Source of the DNA: Ketogulonicigenium robustum
GTDB lineage: Bacteria > Pseudomonadota > Alphaproteobacteria > Rhodobacterales > Rhodobacteraceae
NCBI RefSeq assembly: GCF_002117445.1
Contig: NZ_CP019938.1
Location: forward strand, 124,001-188,000
Direction: 5' to 3'
DNA: 64,000 nt
Part shown: positions 1-8,046 of the stretch, in pieces
Position numbering within the stretch: the stretch's first letter is position 1
Layout: every line of letters begins with the position of its first letter
The notes under the pieces: model-generated
Told to the model about the DNA's origin: nothing
Seen by the model: only the letters and a program-made list of their open reading frames with translations
Database searches by the model: none
Program-made: the position numbers and the translations under genes

Positions 1-62
1 GGGCGCGTCGCGGTGAAGGATGTGGCGACATCGTCCCAAACGGCAGCAACCGTGTCGATCAT
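1..62 (-). CDS. Partial CDS, 5' end only, unknown function
   Basis: An ATG (positions 62-60 on the minus strand) opens a frame reading MIDTVAAVWDDVATSF that stays open to the window edge. A purine-rich GGAGAGGG lies about 2 bases before the ATG, rather close for a Shine-Dalgarno. Only about 20 codons are visible, so no family can be assigned. It lies downstream of, and on the same strand as, the cytochrome c gene, with a terminator-like hairpin and a palindrome in between, so it may have its own promoter. It could also be a chance frame. Confidence 0.45.
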   Translation of the reverse strand, partial: MIDTVAAVWDDVATSFTATR

Positions 63-115
63 GGCCCTCTCCGGTAATGCGTGGATATGATGGCAAATTC
101 ACAAGGTTTTGCAGC

Positions 116-144
116 AAAAAAGGGCCGGGCTTGCGCCCGATCCC
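116..144 (-). terminator. Rho-independent terminator of the sugar dehydrogenase operon
   Basis: On the minus strand a short GC hairpin (CGGGC, loop GCAA, GCCCG, positions 139-126, extended by outer GGG/CCC pairs) is followed by a run of six T (positions 121-116). It lies about 36 bases past the cytochrome c stop codon, where the three-gene operon should end. Confidence 0.65.
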
Positions 145-149
145 TTTCG

Positions 150-165
150 TTACCGTGAACGGTAA
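150..165. promoter_or_regulatory. Perfect inverted repeat TTACCGT-GA-ACGGTAA
   Basis: A 7-base arm repeats perfectly with a 2-base centre, between the cytochrome c stop codon and the terminator. The sequence resembles a LacI/GntR-type operator more than a terminator because no T-run follows it directly. It could act on the gene starting at 62, or simply be part of the 3' end structure. No binding protein can be assigned. Confidence 0.35.
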
Positions 166-179
166 TTGCTAGGACAGAA

Positions 180-1013
180 TTATTCCTGGCCCGGCAGATT
201 TTTGCGGTCGCGCAGCAGGGCCACATCGTCGCCCGTCACGCTAAGGTCGGGGTTGCCGAAGCGCGCGAACACGTAATTCGCGACGGCGGCAATCTGTTCG
301 TCGTTCATGTCAGCCGCATAGGCCGGCATGGCAACGGGGAAGCCGCGGTTGCTGTCGCGCGTCACACCATGCAAGATGACTTGCACAAGGTTGTTCGGCG
401 TGTGGCCACCAATACGGCCGTTGCCAACCAGCGACGGGTAGAAGTGGTCAGCCGTGCCTTCGCCGTTGGGCATGTGACAGGTTGCGCAGGCCGCGACATA
501 AAGCTCGGCCCCGTCGGTGGTCGACAGGTCGACCTTGGCTTCGGGGTTTGACTGGTCGATCGCCGGATCCAGCGAGATGACCGAAGCCGGTTGCGCGGTC
601 GTAAAGCTGAACGCAGGCTGCTTTACATCCGGATCGGACACAGGGTCAGTCGACTTCAGATAGGTCGCCAGCGCGGTCAATTCGTCATCGGTCATGCGAC
701 GCGTGACGCTGCCCACAACACCAGCCATCGACCCAGCTGCTTGCCCTTTGGCGGTGCTGCCATCGCGCAGGTATTCGACCAGCTCTTCAATGGTCCAACC
801 GCCGATACCGGCAATCGGGTCCGAGGAGATGTTCGGCACGTACCAGCCGCCAAAGAATTGGCCGCCCAGTGTTTCGGTGTGGCAGCCCGTGCAGTTGTGG
901 GTTTCAACCAAGGCGCGGCCGGCATCCAAAACCGACGCGTCGGTCGTTTGGGCCATGACAGGCGCAGCCAAAACGGTCCCAGCGGCAAAAGCGATCAGAA
1001 CACGATTTTTCAT
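180..1013 (-). CDS. Diheme c-type cytochrome subunit of a sugar dehydrogenase complex
   Basis: A 277-residue protein starting MKNRVLIAFAAGTVLAAPVMAQ, a clear Sec signal peptide, so it is periplasmic. It has two heme-c attachment motifs, CTGCH in the first domain and CATCH in the second, so two cytochrome c domains in tandem. It probably takes electrons from the flavoprotein encoded immediately upstream (2-base gap) and passes them to the respiratory chain. The family partner in gluconate and fructose dehydrogenases usually has three hemes and about 440 residues; this one is shorter with two. A paralogue of similar size and heme count is at 57985-58803. The start was chosen at the signal peptide; an in-frame extension upstream has no merit. 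Confidence 0.88.
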   Translation of the reverse strand: MKNRVLIAFAAGTVLAAPVMAQTTDASVLDAGRALVETHNCTGCHTETLGGQFFGGWYVPNISSDPIAGIGGWTIEELVEYLRDGSTAKGQAAGSMAGVVGSVTRRMTDDELTALATYLKSTDPVSDPDVKQPAFSFTTAQPASVISLDPAIDQSNPEAKVDLSTTDGAELYVAACATCHMPNGEGTADHFYPSLVGNGRIGGHTPNNLVQVILHGVTRDSNRGFPVAMPAYAADMNDEQIAAVANYVFARFGNPDLSVTGDDVALLRDRKNLPGQE

Positions 1014-1015
1014 GA

Positions 1016-2605
1016 TCAAATCTCCTTCGCGATGATTTGGGCCGAACGGATCGCCAGCGCGACAGCCGTCAGCGTCGGGTTGATCAGACCCGATGCAGGG
1101 ATCACGCCTGTGGTCGCAAGGAACAGGTTTTCGTGGTCCCAAGTGCGGCATTCGTGGTTCACAACCGAATTATCCGCACTGTCGCCCATGATGACGGTGC
1201 CCATGATGTGGTCGCGGTTCTGGAAGCCGGTGTCATCGTCATAGACGGTGCCGCCCATAACCTCGACGAACTTGGCATAGTCGGCTTTCACGACCGGAAC
1301 AGCGGCCTTCACATAATCATCCACGTCGTAGTGGATCGTGAGGGTCGGAATCCCCAGCGCATCGACGCGCGTCGGGTGCGGCTGCAACCGGTTTTCGGGG
1401 TGCGGCAGCATTTCGAACACGGTCGACACATCGACAAATCGGGCCGACAGGTGGCGGATCTGCTCGTCCAGTTCAGATCCGACGACGCCCTGCTTCAGCA
1501 GGTATTCGGTCACGACCTTGTTGGGCACGTTGTTCGACAGCGAGTGTTTGATCGCGGCGTGATCCTTTCGGAAGTCGCCATCGCGCCAGTTAAAGATACC
1601 GCCTTGCTGTACGGGGCCACGACCCGGCCACAGGGCTTCGTCTGCAAAGAATTGCAGGCCCATACCGGTGTGGTCCATCAGGTTCCGGCCGACTTGGTCC
1701 GACGAATTGGCGACATCCGACATCATCAGCAGCTTGGGCGTCTCGTAGCCGTTCGCTGCGACGATGAAGTATTTGGCCGTCAGACGGTGGCTTTCACCAT
1801 CGGGCGACTTGTAGTGGACGGCCACAATCTTGTCGCCCTCGCCCGTTTCCAACTTGTAGGCGACGGCCTCGGTCAGGATTTGTGCGCCTTCATCCTCGGC
1901 TTTCTCGGCTGTCATATTGCCCGAATACATTGCGCCAATCGGGCACACAGGCATGCAGTTGTTGTTACCGGTACAGGCCGGACGGCCCTGCAAGCTGATC
2001 GTCGGACGGGCGTTCGGCTCGTGGATGAAGTGGTAGCCCTCGGGGGACAGGCGCTCTTTCAAACGTTTGAAGTAATACGTCTCGGCCTCGGGCGGTGCGG
2101 GATAAGGGGTTGAACGCGGCGGATATTGCATATCCCGACCGTGACCATTCTGGTCTTCGCTATCGGAACCGGCGACGCGCAGCTCTTCCTCGGCCAAGCC
2201 GTAGAAGGGCTCAAGCTCGTCGTATTCCATAGGCCAGTCGCGCCCGACACCATAGAGAGTGTTGATCTTCATGTCTTCGGGCGTGTAGCGCCAAGTGGCT
2301 GCCGCCCAGTGCCAGGTGGTGCCGCCCAGCAGGCGCAGCATGCCGGGCATAAGATCGAATGATCCGGTTTGTTCCAGATAGCCTTCGGTGAACGAATTGA
2401 TCGCCCACGGCAGGTTTGGATAGGGGTCGTTGTGGTTGCCCTTGCGGGGCGAGGCGCGGAAGTTTTCCAGGATTTTCCAACGCGGCAGGCGGGGGCCTGC
2501 CTCCATCAAAATAACGGAAATACCTTCTTTGGCCAGTTCGTAGGCGGCGTTGCTTCCCACCGCGCCCGAACCGATGACGATCACGTCGGCATCAAAATCA
2601 GCCAT
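1016..2605 (-). CDS. GMC-family FAD-dependent sugar/polyol dehydrogenase, large subunit
   Basis: A 529-residue glucose-methanol-choline oxidoreductase. The FAD-binding Rossmann motif GSGAVGSN is at residues 12-19. A cysteine cluster CTGNNNCMPVCPIGA lies near residue 215 and matches the 3Fe-4S ligand region of bacterial FAD glucose and fructose dehydrogenases. The C-terminal GMC region is present (GTVIMG, then a TTGVIPASGLINPT stretch). It has no signal peptide, so it is probably exported together with the Tat-signal small subunit encoded just upstream. Substrate is unknown; sorbitol, fructose, glucose or gluconate-like compounds fit the family. The start MADFDADV was chosen because longer versions run into the preceding gene. 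Confidence 0.88.
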   Translation of the reverse strand: MADFDADVIVIGSGAVGSNAAYELAKEGISVILMEAGPRLPRWKILENFRASPRKGNHNDPYPNLPWAINSFTEGYLEQTGSFDLMPGMLRLLGGTTWHWAAATWRYTPEDMKINTLYGVGRDWPMEYDELEPFYGLAEEELRVAGSDSEDQNGHGRDMQYPPRSTPYPAPPEAETYYFKRLKERLSPEGYHFIHEPNARPTISLQGRPACTGNNNCMPVCPIGAMYSGNMTAEKAEDEGAQILTEAVAYKLETGEGDKIVAVHYKSPDGESHRLTAKYFIVAANGYETPKLLMMSDVANSSDQVGRNLMDHTGMGLQFFADEALWPGRGPVQQGGIFNWRDGDFRKDHAAIKHSLSNNVPNKVVTEYLLKQGVVGSELDEQIRHLSARFVDVSTVFEMLPHPENRLQPHPTRVDALGIPTLTIHYDVDDYVKAAVPVVKADYAKFVEVMGGTVYDDDTGFQNRDHIMGTVIMGDSADNSVVNHECRTWDHENLFLATTGVIPASGLINPTLTAVALAIRSAQIIAKEI

Positions 2606-2645
2606 GTTGCTTGCCTTCGCTAGCTGAAAATCTGTGGTGAGCCGA

Positions 2646-3191
2646 TCAGTCGTTGGCGACTGTTGCAGGGGGTTCGGCCCAATAGTTCGGCGCGCCGCGC
2701 GAATAGGTGGGAATGACCGTCGCATCGATGGTCGATTCGTACATCAGCGCACTGCGGTAGGTGACAAAGCGGGCCGTATCATCAAACCCGTGCCCGTCTT
2801 GCGTTCCGGTATAGCCCAAATACCACGCCGAGATGATCTTCATCGCCGTATCACGCAGGTCTTCGTGCTTGGCGATGAAATCGTTGAAGCTATCCATATC
2901 GCTAAAGTTTTCAGCGGTGACAGCATCCATCAGCGCTTGGGCCTTTGTCGCAAAACCGTCGTCCTCGCCGCTGAGGGCATCAAGCGCGCGGGCGGCGATT
3001 TCGGGGTCCAGCTGCGGGCGCATCGTCAGCACCTGCGATAGGGTGACGAAGTTCGTCGCAGTCACGCCTTGGGCGAAAACCGCCGTACCTGATAGCGATG
3101 CCGTCAGCGCGATGGCCGAGGCGACCACAGCGCCGCGTAGCAGCCCCCGTCGCGACAGCCGCGTGTCAATTCTAAAGGATTTCATGTCCAT
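2646..3191 (-). CDS. Tat-exported small subunit of sugar dehydrogenase complex
   Basis: A 181-residue protein with a twin-arginine signal: RLSRRGLLRG followed by a hydrophobic stretch ending in TAVFA. Size, Tat signal and position first in a small subunit - GMC flavoprotein - cytochrome c operon match the small subunit of FAD-dependent sorbitol/fructose dehydrogenases, which chaperones and co-exports the flavoprotein. The order here is small subunit, 40-base gap, flavoprotein, 2-base gap, cytochrome. Starts at 3191 (MDMKSF) and 3185 (MKSF) are both possible. Confidence 0.8.
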   Translation of the reverse strand: MDMKSFRIDTRLSRRGLLRGAVVASAIALTASLSGTAVFAQGVTATNFVTLSQVLTMRPQLDPEIAARALDALSGEDDGFATKAQALMDAVTAENFSDMDSFNDFIAKHEDLRDTAMKIISAWYLGYTGTQDGHGFDDTARFVTYRSALMYESTIDATVIPTYSRGAPNYWAEPPATVAND

Positions 3192-3388
3192 TTTCTTCTG
3201 GCTCGTTTTACTGGCTCAAAGCGGGATTACGCGGATGTTAGCATGAGTTACGCAGCGTCACCAATGAAATTGTCGCCCTGCACCCACATCCCGTGAAATC
3301 CGGTCAAGGTCGCATTCGGGCGACAAATCAATCGGCCGCATATAGCCCACTGCGACCTCACTAGCGGGTTTAGCGCGGAGCCATCATT

Positions 3389-3425
3389 CCCGATTTTGAC
3401 AGCTTTTCGTCAAAATCGGGGTTTT
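3389..3425 (+). terminator. 12-bp perfect hairpin followed by T-run
   Basis: CCCGATTTTGAC (3389-3400), an 8-base loop, then GTCAAAATCGGG (3409-3420) and GTTTTT. The T-run lies on the plus side, yet no plus-strand gene ends here. It sits between the end of the LacI gene and the promoter region of the small subunit gene, both on the minus strand. It may work as a hairpin ending the lacI transcript or block antisense reading; an operator role is less likely given the 8-base loop. Confidence 0.5.
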
Positions 3426-3435
3426 TACGGGACGA

Positions 3436-4452
3436 TCACGGAAGGTTTTCCCGGCAATACAGCCGCAATTCGGGGGCCTGCACCTGCCCCCCTGCCCAGC
3501 ATTCGCCCGACAGCGCCCGAACCATCTCGGACAGCGCCCACGCCGCTTGCGCCGCCGCGTCTTGGTCCAAGACAAAGTCCAGAACGCCCGCGCGCAACAA
3601 GTCGCAATGCAGCGGTAGCCGTTCATGCGTGATCCAAACAGGCCGCGCGGGGCCCATCGCGGCAATCAACGGCGCCAGTTCGGCCGATACGTTTCCGGTT
3701 ACATAAAGCCCCGCGATTCGCTCGCCTGTGGCGAGTAATTTGCGGATGGCCCCTTCGGCTGCGCCGGGGTTTTCTTCATCCACGTGTTGCACTGTCAGGC
3801 TGCCATCGTCGCCGAAAGCCTTTTGAAACCCACTGACACGTTCGAAATGTTCAAGGCGGCGGTTGTTGCACTGCAAGATGACAACGCGACCACCGCCAGG
3901 TGTTAAGCGGCGCATCAGATAGCCGATCGTGCGCCCCGCCATGGCGTGATCAATCCCGCTATAGGGGTGATCGGGCAGGTTCAGCACGTTGTTGGTCAAC
4001 GTGATCAACTGCTCGCCACGCGCCATAATCTCGCGCAGCGCGGGGGCGATTTCGTCGGCGGCATCGGGGGCGATGATAAGGCCGCCCCGCTGGAAGCCGG
4101 GCGCAATCACCGCTTCGCGTAAGGCCTTCAGGTCGTTTTGCGCCACGCGTTGGCGGTGCAAAATCATCCACCGCGGCAACGCATGCGAAAACCCGATGAA
4201 AGCGTCGTCTAACAGTTGCCAGTGCTGGCTGCGACTGCGCGGCAAGATGATTCCCACGTGCTGCACGCGGTGCCATGCCTCGGGTAAAGCGCGGTTGATC
4301 CCTAGTGCACGCGCCGCCGTCAGCACCTTCTCGCGCGTCTTTTCCGACACTGACCCGCGTTCGTTCAAAACGCGGTCCACACTGCTCAGGCTGACACCGC
4401 TAGCGGCTGCGATGGCTTCGAAAGTGGTACGTTCTTTGGTGCGACGCGGCAT
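3436..4452 (-). CDS. LacI-family transcriptional regulator
   Basis: A 338-residue protein with an N-terminal helix-turn-helix (TTFEAIAAASGVSLSSVDRV, residues 8-27) and a LacI-type periplasmic-binding-like sensor domain in the remainder. It lies immediately upstream of and on the same strand as the sugar dehydrogenase operon at 180-3191, so control of that operon by a sugar or sugar acid ligand is the simplest guess. The recognition helix has SVDRVLN instead of the commoner TVSRALN, a variant seen in one LacI subgroup, so its operator probably differs from those of the other two LacI proteins in the window. No clear operator was recognised. Confidence 0.85.
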   Translation of the reverse strand: MPRRTKERTTFEAIAAASGVSLSSVDRVLNERGSVSEKTREKVLTAARALGINRALPEAWHRVQHVGIILPRSRSQHWQLLDDAFIGFSHALPRWMILHRQRVAQNDLKALREAVIAPGFQRGGLIIAPDAADEIAPALREIMARGEQLITLTNNVLNLPDHPYSGIDHAMAGRTIGYLMRRLTPGGGRVVILQCNNRRLEHFERVSGFQKAFGDDGSLTVQHVDEENPGAAEGAIRKLLATGERIAGLYVTGNVSAELAPLIAAMGPARPVWITHERLPLHCDLLRAGVLDFVLDQDAAAQAAWALSEMVRALSGECWAGGQVQAPELRLYCRENLP

Positions 4453-4722
4453 CGGTATGCTCGTGGGATATAATGATATTCCGGCTGGTTATTCTGGCGG
4501 TCGCGCGAAGACCAGCGGGGTGCACCAAAGTGTGAAACGGTGACCACAGGGCATTTTCAGCGCAGCCCGCGCCAGCGTAAGACTGCAGCGGGTGATGCTT
4601 TTTCAGTCAGGCGTCGCGGTGAATGGTCGCGCTTTGGTACGTGATAGCTTGCCTAAGCTGCCGCGCCGTGGCTTTCTACGGCACCGTAGTCGGCTGCGCG
4701 CCGCCCAATCACAGATCCTGCA

Positions 4723-5967
4723 ATGTCGCCGCTTCCCCGTCCCTCCGTTTCCCGCTTTGCCGATTGCGACAGCGATCAGGTGCGCCGTGTCGATTGGGTG
4801 CTTGACGCGCTGGATGCGCAGATCGCCCCGATCGACGGGGTGGAATTTCGCGCCCCCGACCATGCGCGCGGGCGTGTGCTGGCGCGTGCAATCGCGGCCC
4901 TGCGCCACCACCCGATTGCCGATAACGCCGCCGTTGACGGCTATGCGTTGGGCGGGCCGCCGACAGAGTCATCCTATACCATCCGCCCGGGTTCGATCGC
5001 TGCGGGCGATCACCCTACCCATCCGGTGGGCGCCGGGTTGGCCTTGCGCATAATGACCGGCGCGACTCTACCCCCCGACACATACGCCGTCGTGCCGGAC
5101 GAGGTTTGCAGCAGAGCGGGACCTGCCCTGCATATTGCCCGCCCGCCACGCGCCGGCGAAAACATGCGCCTACAGGGCGAGGACATCCGCCAAGGCGCCC
5201 CGCTGCTGCCCGCCGGTCGCCGCCTGCGGGCGACCGATTTGGCGTTGCTGGCTGCGGCGGGCTGGGGTCACGCCCCGCTACCCTTGCGCCCAAAGCTGCG
5301 GGTCGCACTAGCCTCGACCGGACGCGAATTGGCCGCGACCGCCGACCGCCGCGTGATTGACAGCAACCGCCCGATGCTGCGCGCCCTACTTGAGCAGCAG
5401 GGCTACGACGTGGTCGATCTGGGGCTACTGCCCGACGATGAAGGCAGCTTGCGCGCTGCGCTGGATGCGGCGGCAAGCCAAGCGGATGCGATTGTGACCA
5501 GCGGCGGCGCATCGCGCGGCGATCACGACGTGGTCGCACGCTTGCTGCTGCGCGACAGCCCCGTGCTGAACTGGCGCGTGGCGATGAAACCGGGCCGCCC
5601 GCTAATGCTGACCCATTGGAAAGGGCTGCCGGTTTTCGGCCTGCCCGGCAATCCGGTTGCGGCCTATACTTGTGCGATCATCTTTGCCCTGCCCGCGCTG
5701 GCAAAACGCGCTGGCGGCGCGTTCACTCGTCCGACCGCCTATACGCTGCCTGCAGCTTTCTCGCACAGCAAACCTGCCGGACGGCGCGAATACCTGCGCG
5801 CGCGCCTACGCCCCGATGGCGCGCTGGACGTGTTCAAACCGCACGGATCGAACCGAATCAGCGGCCTCGCCTATGCCGACGGTTTGATAGACCTGCCCGA
5901 AGATGTCACCACCGTCGCCCCCGGCGATAGCCTGCGCTACATCCCGCTCGCGCCATGGGACTATTAG
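4723..5967 (+). CDS. moeA: Molybdopterin molybdenumtransferase MoeA
   Basis: A 414-residue protein that inserts molybdate into adenylated molybdopterin in the last step of molybdenum cofactor synthesis. Family signatures are visible: DNAAVDGYAL near residue 66 (DNSAMDGYA in the family), TSGGASRGDHDVV, MKPGRPL and GLPGNPVAA. Length fits MoeA (about 400). It opens a run of plus-strand genes including an ABC transporter, which suggests coupling of molybdate uptake to cofactor assembly. The 270 bases upstream hold the promoter region and a small CTACGG-CA-CCGTAG-type hairpin near 4677; I could not confirm a Moco riboswitch. Confidence 0.9.
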   Translation: MSPLPRPSVSRFADCDSDQVRRVDWVLDALDAQIAPIDGVEFRAPDHARGRVLARAIAALRHHPIADNAAVDGYALGGPPTESSYTIRPGSIAAGDHPTHPVGAGLALRIMTGATLPPDTYAVVPDEVCSRAGPALHIARPPRAGENMRLQGEDIRQGAPLLPAGRRLRATDLALLAAAGWGHAPLPLRPKLRVALASTGRELAATADRRVIDSNRPMLRALLEQQGYDVVDLGLLPDDEGSLRAALDAAASQADAIVTSGGASRGDHDVVARLLLRDSPVLNWRVAMKPGRPLMLTHWKGLPVFGLPGNPVAAYTCAIIFALPALAKRAGGAFTRPTAYTLPAAFSHSKPAGRREYLRARLRPDGALDVFKPHGSNRISGLAYADGLIDLPEDVTTVAPGDSLRYIPLAPWDY

Positions 5968-6067
5968 ACGCGTAAACTGCGTCACCGTGGCACGCCGCGC
6001 GTGGCCCCTTGCCGGACAGCCTTCGATATGTCTATTCATACACATCGAATCCCGCAGCGGAGGCCCC

Positions 6068-6553
6068 ATGCGTCTTGGTTACATCCCCCTCGAGGACGAG
6101 GCTGGTTTGCGCAGTGCCATCGCGCAATTGGGGTCCGATATCGCGATCGTCGGCGCGCTGAGCGCACCGGACACCCCAGCCGCAGGGCAGCGCCCGCGCA
6201 TCGTCATCACGCTGCTGCCCACCGGCGATACGCGGGTGATCAGCGCCGACCTCGGGCCGGGTTCCACAGGGTGTCGGCTGGATGTCGCCGCGCTCGATTC
6301 CGCCATCATGGAAGTCGAGTCCGCAATGTCCGCCCTGCCCGATGGCACCGGCCTGCTGGTCGTCAACAAATTCGGCAAACAAGAGGCCGCTGGCCTTGGC
6401 TTTGTGCCGACCATCGCCAACGCGCTAGCGCGCGATATTCCTGTGCTGGTGGCCGTCGCGCCCGATTGGCAAGCGGCATTCGACGCTTTCGCCGATGGCA
6501 GCGCCGCCCGCCTGCAGGCCGATACGGTCAGCCTGCGCGCGTGGATGGGGTAA
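6068..6553 (+). CDS. DUF2478 protein
   Basis: A 161-residue cytoplasmic protein starting MRLGYIPLEDEAGLRSAI, with the pattern of the DUF2478 family, often found beside molybdenum transport and cofactor genes. A central stretch GTGLLVVNKFGKQEAAG resembles the region of a nucleotide-dependent NTPase-like fold, but no classic Walker A loop is present. The ATG at 6068 has a good Shine-Dalgarno (CGGAGG, 4-base spacing). It lies 3 bases before the TsaA-like gene. The family assignment is from memory of the sequence pattern; biochemical role is unknown. Confidence 0.65.
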   Translation: MRLGYIPLEDEAGLRSAIAQLGSDIAIVGALSAPDTPAAGQRPRIVITLLPTGDTRVISADLGPGSTGCRLDVAALDSAIMEVESAMSALPDGTGLLVVNKFGKQEAAGLGFVPTIANALARDIPVLVAVAPDWQAAFDAFADGSAARLQADTVSLRAWMG

Positions 6554-6556
6554 GCT

Positions 6557-7021
6557 ATGTCGTACGACCCCCTTCAGGACGATCTGCGCCCGCACGAAGA
6601 AATCACCACGCCCCCTGCCACGTTTGACGCGCAGCTGTGGTTTATCGGGCGTATCCACTCGCCCTTTGCGACCCGGGCCGACTGCCCCAAACGCGGCGAC
6701 CCCGACAATGGGCCGCTGTTTCGCATCGAAGTTTTCGCCCCTTGGGCGCCTGCCCTTGCGGGCGTTGCCGGAAAAGACTGGCTGCAAATCCTGTATTGGA
6801 TGCACCTGTCGCGCCGCGATGCCGTGCGCCAGAACCCCAGTTTTGGCGACCAATCCATCGGCACTTTTGCTATCCGCTCGCCGCTGCGGCCAAACCCGAT
6901 TGCATCGTCGCGCGTGCGGCTGATCGGGGTCGAGGGGCCGATTTTAACGGTGCGGGGCCTAGATTGCGTCGACGGCACCCCCCTTGTCGACATCAAACCC
7001 AAATTCGGAGTCCTGCCATGA
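6557..7021 (+). CDS. TsaA-like (TrmO/YaeB family) protein
   Basis: A 154-residue protein with the TsaA-like signature FIGRIHSPF (residues 30-38) and later FAIRSPLRPNPI, typical of the S-adenosylmethionine-binding beta-barrel of TrmO, which methylates threonylcarbamoyladenosine in tRNA. The location inside a molybdenum operon (its stop overlaps the next start in ATGA) is unusual for a tRNA enzyme and suggests a metal-linked role for this subgroup. E. coli TrmO is longer (about 235 residues), so this is the single-domain form. Function here is inferred only from the fold and the neighbours. Confidence 0.72.
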   Translation: MSYDPLQDDLRPHEEITTPPATFDAQLWFIGRIHSPFATRADCPKRGDPDNGPLFRIEVFAPWAPALAGVAGKDWLQILYWMHLSRRDAVRQNPSFGDQSIGTFAIRSPLRPNPIASSRVRLIGVEGPILTVRGLDCVDGTPLVDIKPKFGVLP

Positions 7022-8046
7022 TCCCCCGCCTGACCCTTACGTTTGCGACTCTCGCCGTCGCCACCTTGGCCCCGCTGGCCGCCACGGCGCAAACCCGCGC
7101 GATCATCGATGCGACGGGCCGCACCGTAGACATCCCCACCGCCCCCGAGGCTGTCTTTGCCGCCGGCCCGCCCGCCGCCGTGCTGCTGTACGCACTGAAG
7201 CCCGATGCAATGGTCGGCTGGGTCAACCCCGTGAAAGAGGGCGACCGCCCCTACCTGCTGCCCGCAACGCATGACCTACCCACCCTTGGCCGCCTGACCG
7301 GCCGCGGCGATACCCTGAATCTGGAAACGCTGCTGGGGTCGGGCGCGCAGATGATTGTCGATTATGGCACCGTGAACCCCACCTATGCCGATCTGGCCAC
7401 CCGCGTGCAGGACCAAGCGAACCTGCCCTATGTGTTGATCGAAGGATCGTTCGCCAATATGTCCGCCGCCATCACCCAAATGGCCGATGTGCTGAACGTC
7501 CCCGAACGTGGCGCAGCCCTGGCGGAATACACCGACGCGACGCTGGCGGGCCTTGACACCCTGCTGGCCAGCGTGCCGCAGGCCGACCGTCCGCGCGTTT
7601 ATCTTGCCCGTGGCCCCGAAGGGTTGGAAACCGCTGGGCCCGCCTCGCTCAACGGCGAGATCATCGCCCGCGTGGGCGGGGTGAACGTGGCCGATGTGGA
7701 GGGCAGCGGCCTTGCCACCGTCAGCGCCGAACAGTTGCAAGCCTGGGCGCCCGACGTGATCATCACCGTCGACGCCGATTTCGCCGCCAATGTCGCCGAC
7801 ATGCCCGAATGGCAGGGTATTCCGGCGGTTGAAAACGGGCGCGTCTATCTGGCCCCGAACAAACCGTTTGGCTTCATCGACAGCCCGCCCTCGATCAACC
7901 GTCTGGCGGGTGTGATCTGGCTGGAACACAAGCTCTACCCCGATGCGTTGGCCAGCGACCTGACCGGTGACATCCGCGGCTTCTACAGCTTGTTCTATGG
8001 TGTGACGCCCGATGACGCGGCGATGGCCGCCCTTCTGGGTGAGTGA
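7018..8046 (+). CDS. ABC transporter substrate-binding protein, class III (molybdate/iron-complex type)
   Basis: A 342-residue periplasmic protein with a Sec signal (ending AATAQ, residues about 20-25). The body has the long-helix-linked two-lobe layout of FecB/BtuF/MolA binding proteins: DATGRTVDIPTAPEAVFA at the start, and QLQAWAPDVIITVDADF near the C-terminus. Because moeA, DUF2478 and the TsaA-like gene precede it, molybdate or tungstate (as for Haemophilus MolA) is the favoured ligand, but a ferric siderophore or cobalamin cannot be excluded from sequence alone. It overlaps the TsaA gene by 4 bases and the permease gene downstream. Confidence 0.82.
   Translation: MIPRLTLTFATLAVATLAPLAATAQTRAIIDATGRTVDIPTAPEAVFAAGPPAAVLLYALKPDAMVGWVNPVKEGDRPYLLPATHDLPTLGRLTGRGDTLNLETLLGSGAQMIVDYGTVNPTYADLATRVQDQANLPYVLIEGSFANMSAAITQMADVLNVPERGAALAEYTDATLAGLDTLLASVPQADRPRVYLARGPEGLETAGPASLNGEIIARVGGVNVADVEGSGLATVSAEQLQAWAPDVIITVDADFAANVADMPEWQGIPAVENGRVYLAPNKPFGFIDSPPSINRLAGVIWLEHKLYPDALASDLTGDIRGFYSLFYGVTPDDAAMAALLGE

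Noticed and set aside
591-1244. Long plus-strand open frame over the cytochrome gene
   Set aside because: It is a shadow of the minus-strand cytochrome and flavoprotein genes, with arginine- and proline-rich composition and no family motif.
4453-4722. Molybdenum cofactor riboswitch or ModE box upstream of moeA
   Set aside because: Only a short hairpin and an imperfect AT-rich dyad near 4468 were seen; neither matches a consensus I can state with confidence, and the dyad lies by the LacI start.
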